A program made the position numbers and the translations under genes. Shown here one piece after another: positions 24,323-52,767 of a stretch of DNA of 64,000 bases; position 1 is the first letter of the stretch, and each line of letters begins with the position of its first letter. The notes beneath the pieces are model-generated. The model did not search any database. It saw only the letters and a program-made list of their open reading frames with translations, and was not told the origin of the DNA. The stretch lies in contig CAVNZM010000016.1 in assembly GCA_963693365.1 (NCBI GenBank), positions 7,130,001 through 7,194,000 on the forward strand. Reading direction: 5' to 3'. This DNA comes from Amoebidium appalachense (lineage: Eukaryota; Ichthyosporea).

Positions 24323-25052
24323 GGGAAGGGGGAAGCCCGGAGAGAGAGATAGAGAGAAAATGAGTGAGAGTGGGGGAGGAAGAGGGGGGGGGAGAGGTCG
24401 GAGATTAGGAGAGAAAAAGGAAGGGAAAGAGAGAGACATGTGTGTGTGACAGAGAGTGGTATGTATCAACATGTTTACTTCTGCACGTGATGAAACACAC
24501 ACACACATTTACGTGAATCCTGTTAGTGTGCATCCTACCACGTCTGTCTGTGCACTCCAATGCACCCTTTATTGTTGCTCCAAATCGGCTCTTACATGCC
24601 TTTAGCTCGAACAGACATGCCATCCATAAAAACATCAATCCAGCCACACTATCATATGGACAGTCACTGTCTAGCGCTGTTCAACGTATACTTAAAGACT
24701 ATGTACCAGAAAAAAATGAGAAAAAGGTGTGCTCAAACTCAAGCATATGTCTTACATAGTACGTGTGTGCTATAGTGATGGTGGATTTCACACAGAGCCA
24801 AACGAGACATATTGTACCAAGGTATCGTTAACCAGTAGGCAGATTTCATCAGGGAACTACTTGCTACAGGTAAAAGAAAACTGTTACCATTCAGAAAAAA
24901 AGCATACGTAAAAGACATGTGCATAGAAAAAGGTTATCGCATCAGTAAAAAACTTGGGCGGCTGAAACTGAGGCAAGGCTTCATTCATTCCGTCTTCCAT
25001 CGTGGTTTCAGTGTGTGGATGGCTGGTCATAAAAAATGTGTGCGGGTGCCAC

Positions 25053-25109
<57 letters not shown>

Positions 25110-25173
25110 ACATGTGTGTGTGCATGTGTGTGTGTGTGTGCAGCGCACGTGTGTGTGTGACACGGTGTGTGCT

Positions 25174-25239
<66 letters not shown>

Positions 25240-25321
25240 TGTGTGTGTATGTGTGTGTGTGTGTGTGTGTGTGTATGTTTGGGTGTGTGCCTGTGTGCCT
25301 GTCTGTGTGTCCGTGTGCCTG
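22533..25321. other. Intergenic: CA, poly-C/A, GA repeats and a unique 23.3-24.1 kb island
   Basis: Simple repeats lie at 22772-22830 (CA), 22990-23070 (C then A), 24120-24440 (GA and poly-G), 25056-25106 (GT) and 25180-25204 (AT). The island 23330-24080 is unique and AT-rich, with CCAAT-like motifs and a TGACGTCA at 23941. The interval 24480-25020 is unique but shows no exon; on the minus strand it carries AATAAA (24568-24573), about 750 nt past the MRG15 stop. Confidence 0.6.
23941..23948. promoter_or_regulatory. Perfect CRE palindrome TGACGTCA
   Basis: A full consensus in unique non-coding sequence, near GATTGGCC (an inverted CCAAT motif) about 90 bp to the left. Confidence 0.45.
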
Positions 25322-32388
<7,067 letters not shown>

Positions 32389-33071
32389 GTTTCTCCCCGT
32401 TGCCTGTGTGCTGATTGCGAGCATGTGTCACAGCTGTATTTGTATATTCATTGGTGGCGAAGCCGTGTTCTGTGCGTGGCACGACCGCCAAATTTATACA
32501 GGGGTTTCCGTGCCTCTCCTAAACCTGCTAGATACGTGTTTCTTTTTTTTTTTGTTTCTTTCCGCCAACCTAAGAAGTGACGTTCATAGTGCCCTTTTTG
32601 TATCACTTCATTTGTTCGCCACTCAACACATCAATGGTTCGTTTTGTGTGAGCCGTGCCCCTGTCTGGGCCAACAGGCTAACTCTGACAACCCCTAACTT
32701 CGCCCTCTGTCCGCCCACTTTTTGGCTGCAGCTTTCAGTGTGTCAGTGAATGCTGGCAGCCTCGTTTTGTGGGGGCCAGCCGAAAGGCCCACCGGGGGAA
32801 GGGTTCGCGCCAAATCTATATATAGCTTCCTAATTAGTAAGATGCCCTATAAATAACTCATAGGGGTTACCTATGCTGACATTTCACACAGACTATTGAA
32901 TTACGAAATTGTCTTTGTTGTATTTTAGGTTCCTTGATGGACCCCAAATTTTCACCTTGGCCCTCTGTTCTGTGCGCCAGCCGTGCACCTCTCGCTCTCC
33001 CCTCTCTTCCGACTTCGTGTGTGTGTGCGTGTCTGTGTGCCCGTTGCCTACGTGTAGCTGTGAGGGACACC
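32389..33071. promoter_or_regulatory. Divergent intergenic region between MRG15 and the small two-TM gene
   Basis: 683 bp of unique sequence, free of long microsatellites. It carries TATATATA at 32817-32824, which could serve the + gene, and inverted CCAAT (CATTGG) near 32449. The head-to-head arrangement suggests a bidirectional promoter. An acceptor-like TTGTATTTTAG at 32916-32927 could mark a 5'UTR exon of the + gene. Confidence 0.45.
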
Positions 33072-33720
33072 ATGAAGAGCGAGGTTTACTACGGCCTGGT
33101 CGGCGCCGCCGGCGGCACCTTCTGCTCCGTCTACTCCAACGCAGTGCGCCACCTGCCTGCCTTCAGAGGTGTGTGTGTGTGCCCGTGTGCGTGTGTGTGG
33201 GATGGGGTGTGTGTGTGGGGTGGGGAGGGGGGGAGGTGAGGGGGTGGGGGGGTGGGGGGGGGAAGGGGGGGAAGGAGGGTAGGGAACGGGAAACGGGATA
33301 TGTAACGGGGCCTCTGCGCGTATGCGGTGGAAGTTGTATTGAATTGCACTTGCATTGCAACAGCCCGCATGTGATTCTTTAGGTTCAAAGCCCATCTGAG
33401 CGTTGAACACTAGGGGGAGATGCATCCTAGACCAGAAACGGCAGTTATCATCCACGTTCGATACACACACGCACGCATGCACACGCATTTGGACACGCAT
33501 GGACGTGTAACTGCAGACACTTATGCACACAAGTTTACTTGGTACGCACATACACGCATGCGTGCACAAACACACAAGCACACAAAACACGCGCACAGAC
33601 CACAGTCACACTGACCAACTAACACACACGAGCACGCACACATGCCGGCCACACATCTGTGCCGGTAAAAGGCAGGCCAGCACACTCACGCGCATGTTCA
33701 CACATCCACGCAGATGCACA

Positions 33721-33773
<53 letters not shown>

Positions 33774-33991
33774 GTACAGACACCCACATCCCACACGCAC
33801 GCGTGTGCACGAGCAAGCACACATAAGTCACACGCCTTGTATATACGCGGGGCACCCGCACACATCGACACACTCGTGCAGATACCATCACCAGATACCC
33901 ACATACACACACACGTGCGCGCGCACTCACATACATGCACAAGCACACACAAACACGTGTGATACCCCTCCGGCACAGGATTACACCCCCT

Positions 33992-34027
<36 letters not shown>

Positions 34028-34103
34028 CCATGACACCCAGACATACTCACCCACAAGCATTATGATACCCGCACAACCACACACACGCATAGCACGGTGT
34101 AGA

Positions 34104-34139
<36 letters not shown>

Positions 34140-34769
34140 GCACACTTAGGGTGCACCCTTGCACCAACATGCTCACCAGACGGGTCCTCTCAACACGTGT
34201 GCATGACTCGCACTTGGCCTTCTCTTCCCACAGTGCATTCACCTTTACATAAAAGCAAGCAGCCCTTGTGTCCCCATCACAACTCTTGAGGTATCAATCT
34301 CTATTGTTCCTTAGTCTTACCGTGCTCATGTTTCTCGCAGGGTTCCCCGGGTTCCATCTGACGGTCATCGCTGTGGGGGGGGCTTTTGGCTGGTTCCTTG
34401 GGGGGGTCGAGCGGCGGTCTCTGGCCAGCTACGAGGAGCTGCTGCAGAAATACAACCAGCGCCGTGGGGTTGGTGGGTGGGCACGTGCACAGGCACACAC
34501 ACACACATGCACACACGTGCACTGGCACACACACACAGACGGGCAGAGGCACTGGCGCATGTGCATACGTGCACACACAACACACACAGACACATGCGCA
34601 CATGCACACAAACAACACACACACAGTCATAGGCACACACATGCATATGCACACACACAACACACACAAACACACACACACACACACACACACACATGAA
34701 CATACGTGCACACACGCAACACACGCAGACACACGCAGACATGCACACACACAACACACACACATTCAT

Positions 34770-34820
<51 letters not shown>

Positions 34821-34927
34821 CACATGCACACACACACAAACAGGCGTGCGGACACATACATATATTTCCTCGAGCACTCTTTTTCCTGGACAATTAGACA
34901 CCTGCAGGGCATGTGCTGAGATCGTAG
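33072..34927 (+). CDS. Small two-TM protein, possibly complex I subunit NDUFC2-like
   Basis: Three exons: 33072-33168, 34341-34472 and 34908-34927, joining in phase to 82 aa. The start context is CACCATGAAG. Two hydrophobic segments, YYGLVGAAGGTFCSVY (about 6-21) and LTVIAVGGAFGWFLGG (about 40-55), flank a short basic loop. A charged tail follows (ERRSLASYEELLQKYNQRR). Length, the two adjacent helices and the YxGxxG start of helix 1 recall NDUFC2 (B14.5b), an accessory subunit of mitochondrial NADH dehydrogenase, but identity is too low to be sure by eye. The first two exons look firmly coding. The third (donor G/GTGGGT at 34473, acceptor CCTGCAG at 34907, TAG at 34925) is less certain. Candidate AATAAA lies near 35358. 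Confidence 0.5.
33169..33286 (+). repeat. GT/G-rich repeat forming the donor side of an intron
   Basis: The donor is itself the first GT of a GT repeat grading into G-runs. The same intron carries CA repeats (33729-33773, 33998-34025, 34112-34138) toward its 3' half. Confidence 0.85.
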
Positions 34928-34998
34928 AGTCACAAACACCGTTAAACACCAACACACAGTTTCACACACTCACACACTCACACTCACACTCACTCACT

Positions 34999-35165
34999 CA
35001 CACACAGACAGACACATATCCACACACACACAGACAGACACATATCCACACACACACAGACAGACACATATCCACACACACACAGACAGACACATATCCA
35101 CACACACAGACAGACACATATCCACACACACACAGACAGACACATATCCACACACACACAGACAC
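34999..35165 (+). repeat. 24-26-bp minisatellite (CACACACAGACAGACACATATC)
   Basis: About seven near-identical head-to-tail units; one copy is 2 bp shorter, by one CA unit. There are no unique spacers, so it is not CRISPR-like. Confidence 0.9.
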
Positions 35166-35566
35166 ACACACACACACCTGTACATGCGCACATCCACACA
35201 TTTACACATGCACGTGCAGTGCGGCAACAACCACCTGATGTTGCATAATTTTTTGATGCTGTTTGAATTTTTTTTACCACTGAGCCCCTTATGCCATACC
35301 TTCCTTCCGACCCCCCCCCCCCCCCCCCCTCCCACCCCCTTCCCCCCAACACTCACAAATAAAAAGAAAAATAAAATAAAAACGAAAATGGGCTCACAGT
35401 ATACTGCATGCTATTGGTTGGCACCCTTGTTCCATACTCTGTTTTGTCGCTTTTTTTATCTTTGTGCCTCTAACTTTGTTGCAAGGGCAACTGTGCTTCA
35501 CACACACGCGCCCGCACACATCGTTTCTATCTCGCTCTCTCTTTCCTTCTCTATATCTCTCCCCCC

Positions 35567-36186
35567 TGGGTCCTCCCTGAGGATGGGCTCTGCTTATGAC
35601 GCATACTGTGCACATGGCTGATGTTGCATACTTGAATGTTTGCCTTTGCATGTGTCCTGCACCATGCTTCTCGTCGTGTATGCGTACTTTGTACCGTGTT
35701 CCGCATTCAAAACCCCCCCAGTCTTCTTTCAGAGGTGTCCTTTCAGGACAGACCACTGTGTGGAGACCGCTTTACTTCCATGCAACCGGGCATGGTTGCT
35801 CTGTGTCGTGCATCTGTAAGCACATACACATTTTTCGCTGCACTGCATTAGTTTGCACACACATCTTCACCGTTTTGCTCACCTTGCTTGCATAAGCAAC
35901 CCTGCTCGTCTTTGATCAAGACGGGTTGACCCGCCCAAGCTCAGTTGATGCTGCTGTCTGAGTTGGAGTGTCGTATATACGCGGGCTAAGGGGTCGAAAC
36001 TCAGACGCAATTGATGACTTGGGTCCTCCCTGAGGATGGGCTCTGCTTATGACGCATACTGTGCACATGGCTGATGTTGCATACTTGAATGTTTGCCTTT
36101 GCATGTGTCCTGCACCATGCTTCTCGTCGTGTATGCGTACTTTGTACCGTGTTCCGCATTCAAACCCCCCCCCCCCCCCCCCCCCC
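35567..36186 (+). repeat. Dispersed poly-C element: 1.3 units in tandem
   Basis: A truncated unit starts TGGGTCCTCCCTGAGG at 35567 and ends at the C7 junction (35713-35719). A full unit follows from 35720 to CAAA at 36164, then a 22-nt C run. It is nearly identical to the 1.5-4.3 kb array, so the two loci are recent relatives. Confidence 0.95.
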
Positions 36187-36275
36187 TCCTCCCTCCCTTC
36201 CTGCCTCCCTTCCTGCCTCCCTCCTTTCCTCCATTGAGGAACGGTCACATGCACCTTTTTTCATACATTCACAGG

Positions 36276-36317
<42 letters not shown>

Positions 36318-36929
36318 CACATGAACATGAACATGAACATGCACACACACCTCCACCTGCACATACCCACACAAATGTATGTGCGCACACACACGCACAC
36401 ACACAGCCACACATGCATACACAAACACACGCGGAACATGCAGGAACACGTATACACACACACACACCCCTTAACTCAAGGCCTTCATCTGCACATGTAC
36501 ACATGCTTGCACGGAACATCTGCACATGCACTCACACACACAGCCATGCACACAATTGTATGCACACGTGGACATAAATTCAGATACAGACACACATTTA
36601 GCCATGCACTCGTACACGCACACATACACACAACCCCGTGGATGCAGACTCACATACCACCTGCATGCACCCACTCACACGCACAAGCATGCACACCCAA
36701 ATAGACACACATCCACAGGCACGCACACACACCCACACCTATCTTGGATGCCTGATGTGGCACAATGCTTTCAGTCCAGCATATGCACATGTACTGACAT
36801 AATCTCATTATGTGTGTGTGTGTCTAATTGCGTATGTTTGCACGGTGCACACGCTAGCAATTCATGCTTGGTGCTGAATACCACATTTATCCCCCCCCCC
36901 CCCCCCCCCCCCCCCTTCCCCCCCCTTCC

Positions 36930-37071
36930 TGGGCTCTCCCTGAGGATGGGCTCTGCTTATGACGCATACTGTGCGCATGGCTGATGTTGCATACTTGAAT
37001 GTTTCCCTTTGCATGTGTCCTGCACCATGCTTCTCATCGTGTATGCGCGCTTCGTACCGTGTTCCGCATTC

Positions 37072-37105
<34 letters not shown>
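36930..37105 (+). repeat. Dispersed poly-C element: short ~144-bp copy
   Basis: Starts TGGGCTCTCCCTGAGG, the same 5' point as the 35567 copy, and ends CGCATTCAA followed by about 30 C and CCCA repeats. Diverged by several substitutions. Confidence 0.95.
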
Positions 37106-37106
<1 letters not shown>

Positions 37107-37154
37107 ACCCACCCACCCACCCAATCTCTCTCTATCTCGCTCTCTCTCTCTCTC

Positions 37155-37187
<33 letters not shown>

Positions 37188-37676
37188 GGAATCTTTCCAT
37201 AGCCGCATGTATGCATAACAATGCAAGTGTACCATAAGTGACTGACTGAATTCCATTGCAGCCACTGAGGCATCAGAATAAATCTTCTTGAATTTAAAAA
37301 GTGCCCCCGACAAGAGAAAGACAGCGCAAATTCGGACAAGAAGGGGGGTCTATACACGATGGACAGCACCACGGCCAGCTGTCCTCCGTCAAGGGCAGCA
37401 TCTCATTAAACCGTTTTGCTTTTAATTTTTTAACGGTGCAAGGTGATTGGGTGTGCCATGGCTGCGCCATCAAGTAAATTGCACTTTGCGGGTGTGTGGC
37501 CCTCATGTCCGAGAAAAAAAAGAAAAACAGAAAGGAAAAAAAAAGGAATAAAAATGTCTTGCCGAAAGTCCTGTATTCCTCAAGTTGTATTCCCCTTCCG
37601 GTGTGCACCTTTCGTTTGTTGTGCCTGCTGTGAAAAAAATGCAAGCCCCCTCCCCCCCCCCAACCCTCCAACCCCC

Positions 37677-37976
37677 CGTTTTGCTCACCTTGCTTGCATA
37701 AGCAATCCTGCTCGACTTTGATCAAGACGAGTTGACCCTCCCAAGTTCAGTTGATGCTGCCGTCTGAGTTGGAGCATCGTATAAACGCGGGCTAAGGGGT
37801 CGAAACTCAGACGCAATTGATGACTTGGGCCCTCCCTGAGGATGGGCTCTGCTTACGACGCATACTGTGCGCATGGCTGATGTTGCATACTTGAATGTTT
37901 GCCTTTGCATGTGTCCTGCACCATGCTCCTCGTCGTGTATGCGTACTTCGTACCGTGTTGCGCATTCAACCCCCCC
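37677..37976 (+). repeat. Dispersed poly-C element: ~293-bp 5'-truncated copy
   Basis: Starts in mid-unit at CGTTTTGCTCACC, just after a C run, and ends CGCATTCAA followed by a C run. It has its own substitutions compared with the array. Confidence 0.95.
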
Positions 37977-38022
37977 CTCCCCCCCCCTCCCCCCATCCCC
38001 ACCACCACCACCACCACGTGCA

Positions 38023-38058
<36 letters not shown>

Positions 38059-39230
38059 CATGCATGCATGCTGCCCGCGCACACCGTGGCCACCTTACAT
38101 GTGGATTTGTGTCTTTTCGGCGCACACCCCGGATGATCCCGCAGGCACAACGTTGTAATTACGGTAGGCTTATATGGTTCCAAGGAGAGTTGGCCCCCTG
38201 ATATCAATAACCACCACCGTACGACCACCACGTAACATATTATAACTCGAAATATTCAGCTCACACCCGCACACGTATACCGTAAGGAGTGACATATGTG
38301 CCATGCATGTGTGCAGTGCAGTGTGTGCGCACGTGCCTGACATGTATGAATCGTGGGCGCCGTGCAGCATGCTTGTGCAGAAGGATAAGGATAAAATTCG
38401 GGTGCACATGTGGTTCGTGCTCGACTGACTAGGTCTAGGGTCGAGAAACCTCATGATCACACAGTTGCATGTACTTGTACTTGTACATTCATTGACAACC
38501 GTACGTGTTAAACCATGCATATATACGGGGTGCCTATACATATGCATATGCATAACCGTTAACCACACACAGCACCGGATCGAACGTGCGTGCTCGCCTA
38601 AGCTAATTTATTTGAAATTTGTGCATAACATGTTGCATGTGGGCGGTGCGATAATTGCAGTCGAACCTAATAGGTCTTGGCTAAAGGTTTAATAAGGTTT
38701 GAGGCTTTATTCCCCTCCGTTTGCATCATAATACTTTAGTAACACATGTGTGGTGGCACTGCTAGTATAGTGCTTAAGCAATGATACGAAGTTACATCGT
38801 TATTATTTCGATTGCCTTCTGATTCTCTGGCCGTGCTTGTTCAGCATGCCTACTGACCTGCCCCCATCCCCCCCCCTTTTCACAACTGCATGCAAACACC
38901 TTTCTATTTGACCAGCGATGATCCTTTCATAGGCATGGGGAAGTCTAATGTACATGGGCCATCTAATAATAGCGCAATATATACATACCGACCAAATATC
39001 ACCACGGCATTACATCGCACACTGTATCATTGTGACACCATATTTTGTGTTCTTCCGCCACTTGGACCGTCTCCCGACAAAACCACCGGGGAAGGCGGGC
39101 AAAAAAGCTTTAATAAGGGCCTATCCGCTGCGGGGGCAGCCCCAAGGGTAACTTTCCTCCTCCGCCTTGCCCAGCAGCTCACCGGCCACCCTGTTTTAAA
39201 ATGGTTGGTGGTGTATTATGATTGGAGGAT

Positions 39231-39267
<37 letters not shown>

Positions 39268-39357
39268 CGTTCCCCCGCCACGTTACCCTCCCTCCGCCTG
39301 CCCCCCACCACCCCACACGCACACACGCACACACGCACGCACGCACGCTCGCTCGCA

Positions 39358-39450
<93 letters not shown>

Positions 39451-39703
39451 ACACACAAATCCACTGGCGCATTAGTGAGCTACAGGCCACTCAGCAACCT
39501 ACCGCTTCCAAAATCTTGCACTACAATTAGCCAAGAGCCCCCCCCCCCCCCCCCCTCATCCCCCCTTGAATCACCACCAATTGTACATGACCTTCACATG
39601 GCGAACAGGTGTGCGAACTTGTTTATATTCAAGAATGATGTGTGTGTTCCAGTGTGTGTACTATCTCATATCCTCCTGCTTTGTAGTCTTTTTGGTGTCC
39701 TAA

Positions 39704-39767
<64 letters not shown>

Positions 39768-39967
39768 AAAAAAGCACATATAATGGCGCTGGGTCTGGCT
39801 GGATCGTGATCAATGGGTGCCGGTGAGTGGGTTTCTGGCATGCAAGTGCACCAAACAGAGTAATTTCTATATTCCATCGAAGGCTTTCTTCTTTAGCTTC
39901 CGCACATTCTCTTCTCTTGTTCGTCTATTTTTCTCAAGGGAGGAGGGAGGGAGAGGGGGAGGGGGGG

Positions 39968-40135
39968 GTGCACGTGTGTGTGTGTGTGTGTGCGTGCGTG
40001 TGTGTGTGTGTGCGCGCGCGCGTGTGTGTGTGTGTTGGCGGGAGGGGGGGGGGGGGGGGGTGCACGTGTGTGTGTGTGTGTGTGCGTGCGTGTGTGTGTG
40101 TGTGCGCGCGCGCGTGTGTGTGTGTGTGTTGGCGG

Positions 40136-40140
<5 letters not shown>
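39968..40140 (+). repeat. ~93-bp tandem duplication of a GT/GC/poly-G block
   Basis: TGCACGTGTG..GCGCGCGCGTG..TTGGCGGG followed by poly-G occurs twice in direct order (from about 39969 and 40061). It lies just past the MCAT stop. Confidence 0.85.
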
Positions 40141-40167
<27 letters not shown>

Positions 40168-40181
40168 AGGGTAGGGGGGCA

Positions 40182-48660
<8,479 letters not shown>

Positions 48661-49702
48661 GCTGAAGGGAAGAGGGAGGAGGAGGACCGGGGGGAGGGGG
48701 GGGGGGGGGGAGGGGGGGGAGGGGGGGGAGGGGGGGGAGGAGGTAAGAGATTCAGGCAAAGTATTAGCGGGCTATACGTACTTGAGATGTGTGCGAATGT
48801 GCAAGCAGTTGCATCTGTGCGAATAGGCTTAGCTTGAACGGGTGAACAGACTTGGGGTGTGTCCCAGTGCTGCGTGTGCAGGCAAAGATGTAAAACCTGT
48901 AGAAAGAATGTTCGCTGGAGTCGGGCTAGCCAGTTCACTATGCGCTCAAGCACCTTTGCGCAGGAATTTTTATGGGTGGAATGCTGTGCGCTTTTTCAAG
49001 CCCCCACATATCCGTGTGTGCATATGCAGCTGGTGCCTGTGCGCAAGCTCCACGTTCTCATATCTGCAAGCGAGGTGATGATTCCGCGCACCAGATCTCG
49101 GCCATCATCTACAGCTAAGAAAATTTCTCTATGTTTTACATCATGGCAAAACACTGATCGAATTTCTGTAAAGATCCTGTCTGCGGGTTTTTCAAAGGCA
49201 AAAAGACACCAAGGGCAACCTGCCTTGCGGGCTGTGGAGTCTCTGGTTATCCGTGAAAAGGCTCGGGGAACTCGCTTGGCGTAAGCGCTTACACAGTTCC
49301 CACAAGATGAAAATACATGCAGCTAGAGCGACTCTATAATCTGTAAGGTTGAACAGTTGTTGACTTTCATGAATAGACGGCATATATCGGGTGTTAAAGT
49401 GGAAGTGCTGTAACCCTACAAAGTAAAAGCGTACGTTTGAAAGTGATAGTGGTGGTTGTGGCCGTTTTGTGGTTTTTAAATTTTGTGGCCGAGGGACCGA
49501 GGGAAGATGAGCACCACCTGTTTGCGCAATCAGGCATCTGATTGGTTACTGATACGAGAAAAATAGTGATTAGATAAATCTGTATCGCCTTACGCAAGGC
49601 TACACAGAACAAAACGATTCTGTGAGCCCATATTTGTTTCAGTGTTTCTTATTTTTGTTTACCATCCACTCTAGATCTGCGGAAAATAAGTACACCCCAA
49701 GC
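48661..49702. promoter_or_regulatory. Divergent intergenic region between MCAT and Maf
   Basis: A head-to-head gene pair. Next to the MCAT start is a G-rich block (48690-48741); the rest is unique sequence without long microsatellites. GATTGG (inverted CCAAT) occurs near 49540. No clear TATA box was seen for either gene. Confidence 0.4.
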
Positions 49703-50565
49703 ATGCTGCTGCACCTTCTGCCGCTGCTGCGCACTAAGCGCATAGTCTTAGCCAGCGGCTCTCCGCGAAGGCAAGAGCTGCTTGCCACAATAGTAAAAAG
49801 ACCCCCCCCCGCCCCCCCCCCCCTTCCCTCCTCCCCTCCCTCCCTCCCTCCCTCCCTCCCTCCCTCCCCAACCACAGCTCGAGCTTTCTCTACCGAAGCT
49901 CTGGCCAATTTCTGCCTTTATGACTACTTACCACTATAAACCTTATTTCTTTCCCATATGTTTCACACGCGTCGCTGTACGATGCTGAGATTCATCACAC
50001 TGAGCGCAGCGCCCACATATACATACACACCCATACATCTAACTAAACAGGTTCGAATCAATACAGGTCTATGGCTGTAGCAGTTGTGTGAACCGACATC
50101 AAAGAGCACGAATGTAACGTAGAAAAATCATCTCAGAAAAATGGATAAAATTAACAAATCAAACCTGCATAAACCCTAGCGCCCACAGTTGTGGAACCAG
50201 AACGTTTACCTGTTCAATCCAGCAGCAAAGTGTTGGCAGTTCCATGCCTAAGCCAACGTGGGCCATGGGAGGCTCCCTATATCGTGAATTGACACATCCC
50301 TATTACATAGTTGAGTTTCGTTTGGAAATAAACGGTATCTGTGGGGAGAAAGGGCCACAGTATGCTGACTCTGAATCACTCATCGTCACACTCACATTTA
50401 CATACAGAGGTATATGCTACATGTACGTGTAGGCGCGTGCATAAACGACCAACACATCAACTAAAACACACACAAATACACGCACACCTACACAAAGCAG
50501 GCGTGCACACACAAACAAGCACACACACGCGCACACACACACCAAAGCAGGCACGCATGCACTCG

Positions 50566-50603
<38 letters not shown>

Positions 50604-51358
50604 CCACAAACACACACACACACAGGGTCTCTCCGTTGATGTTATTCCCTCCGCATTCGAGGAAAACCTCGATAAGTCTACCCATACCCCCACCGAATAT
50701 GTTGTCGCTACGGCACGAGGGAAAGCTTTGGAGGTTGCCGACCGACTAGAGGTGAGGACAAAGATGCTTCATGTGGTGGGGGCAAACCAAACAATTGTTA
50801 TTATTTACTAATGATAGCTAATAGTTATTTCTCCTGAAGGGCCCGAACTCAACGTGCGATTTAATTCTCTAGGGGTGTGTTCTAATTGCGTCGTATTATC
50901 TCTCTTCTAGGCTGTGCCATACCTTTCTAACATTGGAGATTTGGTTGTGTTCCGAACGGCAACGAGGAAGTAGAAAGGGGATAAGGGGTAAGGGGATGAG
51001 GTGGATCTAGCGTTGCGTCTAAATCCATCGCGCTCGTCCTACCCCCCACCCTATCCCTTCACCTCTCCCCCTTGTTTCTCTTGGCCTTCATATACAAATT
51101 GTGTGAGTGTAGATTACACCCCACATTCTTACAAGTGTGTGTGGTGATGTCTACGTTTATGTATTGTTATTTGTGGACTGTGTATAGCAATTATCAGCTG
51201 CTGCCTGTTTACTGTGTGTTGGAGTTTAGATCACGTGCATGGCTCGTTCTCCGGTAGTTCGTATGGTTGGTTGAGGCTTGCTTGGTGAGGTTAGTATGTG
51301 TGTGTGCACGTGAAGATGCCCCGGTGAGTGTCTGTGTCTGTGTCTCTGTGTGTGTGTG

Positions 51359-51422
<64 letters not shown>

Positions 51423-51597
51423 TGTGTGTGTACCGGTGTTTGTGTGCATGCATGGTTGCGGGTCGGGGGCAGACGGGCGGGAATGGGTATGGGTCTGGGG
51501 GGGCGTGGATGCGGGTCTGGTCCCGTCTGGTTCTCCCTCCCCCCCCCCCCCCCGCCCCCCGCCCGCCCCTTCTTCGTCTTCCTGTTTTTTCCAATAG

Positions 51598-51656
<59 letters not shown>

Positions 51657-51792
51657 GGTGGGGAGGGATATATGTACAGTTGGATACAGTAAGGAATGTG
51701 TTGAGGAGGAGTGACTGATACTTGTTTCTGTTCAGAGAGAGGAACGGACTCCTGACCTGCTGATTGGTGCAGATACAGTGGTGGTACGTGTC

Positions 51793-51867
<75 letters not shown>

Positions 51868-52151
51868 TCTGTCTGTGTGATGTGTGTGTGTGGGCTGGGT
51901 GGGTTGTGTGTGTTTCGTGAATCTGTGATGCTCTCTGCTCTGTATTTGTTGTATTTACACGGGACATTTTCTTAATACTTTTAGCATATACAGAGTTCAT
52001 GTGTGGTTTATTCGTATGGATGGAACGGCTCGTGTTGATGTTTTTCCTTTTTTTTTTTCTTCTTTTTTTTTTCTTGCCCGTTTCTCTTTCCCTTTAATTT
52101 TTTTTTCTTTTTTTTTTCTTTTTTTAGTTTTTTTTTTTATTCTTTCTTATT

Positions 52152-52182
<31 letters not shown>

Positions 52183-52213
52183 CTCGGGGGATCGGTGTGT
52201 GTGTGTGTGTGGT

Positions 52214-52270
<57 letters not shown>

Positions 52271-52674
52271 TGTGTAGTGGTGCATGTACGTGCTTGTTTG
52301 TTGGTAACCTTGCAAGAGTGTGTCACCCCTACCGTGCCCCTTTCCTCCTACGTTAATTTACCTGTACATACATCTGTGTGCCAGTTAGGGCACGTTAGTC
52401 TTATCCCACAACACTCTTTGCATGGTTTCTATGTAGCAGCTCCCCCCTCCCCCCCTCCCCCGCTCCGCCCTCGCCGCCACCCCCCTCCCCACACACTTTC
52501 TTGCAACATATGTGTCCTATTGCACATGCCACGTTATTTTCGTTTGATCTGCTCTTTCCTCCATAATGCACATGAAACCCACAGGTTCAGTCAGATCCTT
52601 CTTTCCCTGACACTCTCTGTTTCCTGATACACTCATTCTCCTTGTCCCAAACGCGCATTGCACATGCGCACGCG

Positions 52675-52767
<93 letters not shown>

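Larger units (their letters stand above)
34928..40181. other. Intergenic: minisatellite, dispersed elements and simple repeats; no gene resolved
   Basis: Contains a 24-26-bp minisatellite, three insertions of the poly-C element, CA-rich blocks at 36281-36720, poly-C then poly-A at 39708-39765, and a tandem duplication next to the MCAT 3' end. Unique islands at 37190-37640, 38100-38870 and 38900-39220 have open frames of 60-300 codons, but none shows family motifs. A frame ending ATEASE-stop after an acceptor near 37261 may be a terminal exon of unknown identity. Confidence 0.55.

Noticed and set aside
37360-37510. Minus-strand frame containing QSAIYLMAQPWHTQSPC
   Set aside because: Composition looks coding but there is no family, no splice partners and no start; kept out of the feature list.
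38890-39783. 297-codon plus-strand frame
   Set aside because: Its C-terminal half is poly-C/CA translation; the N-terminal half shows no recognisable domain.
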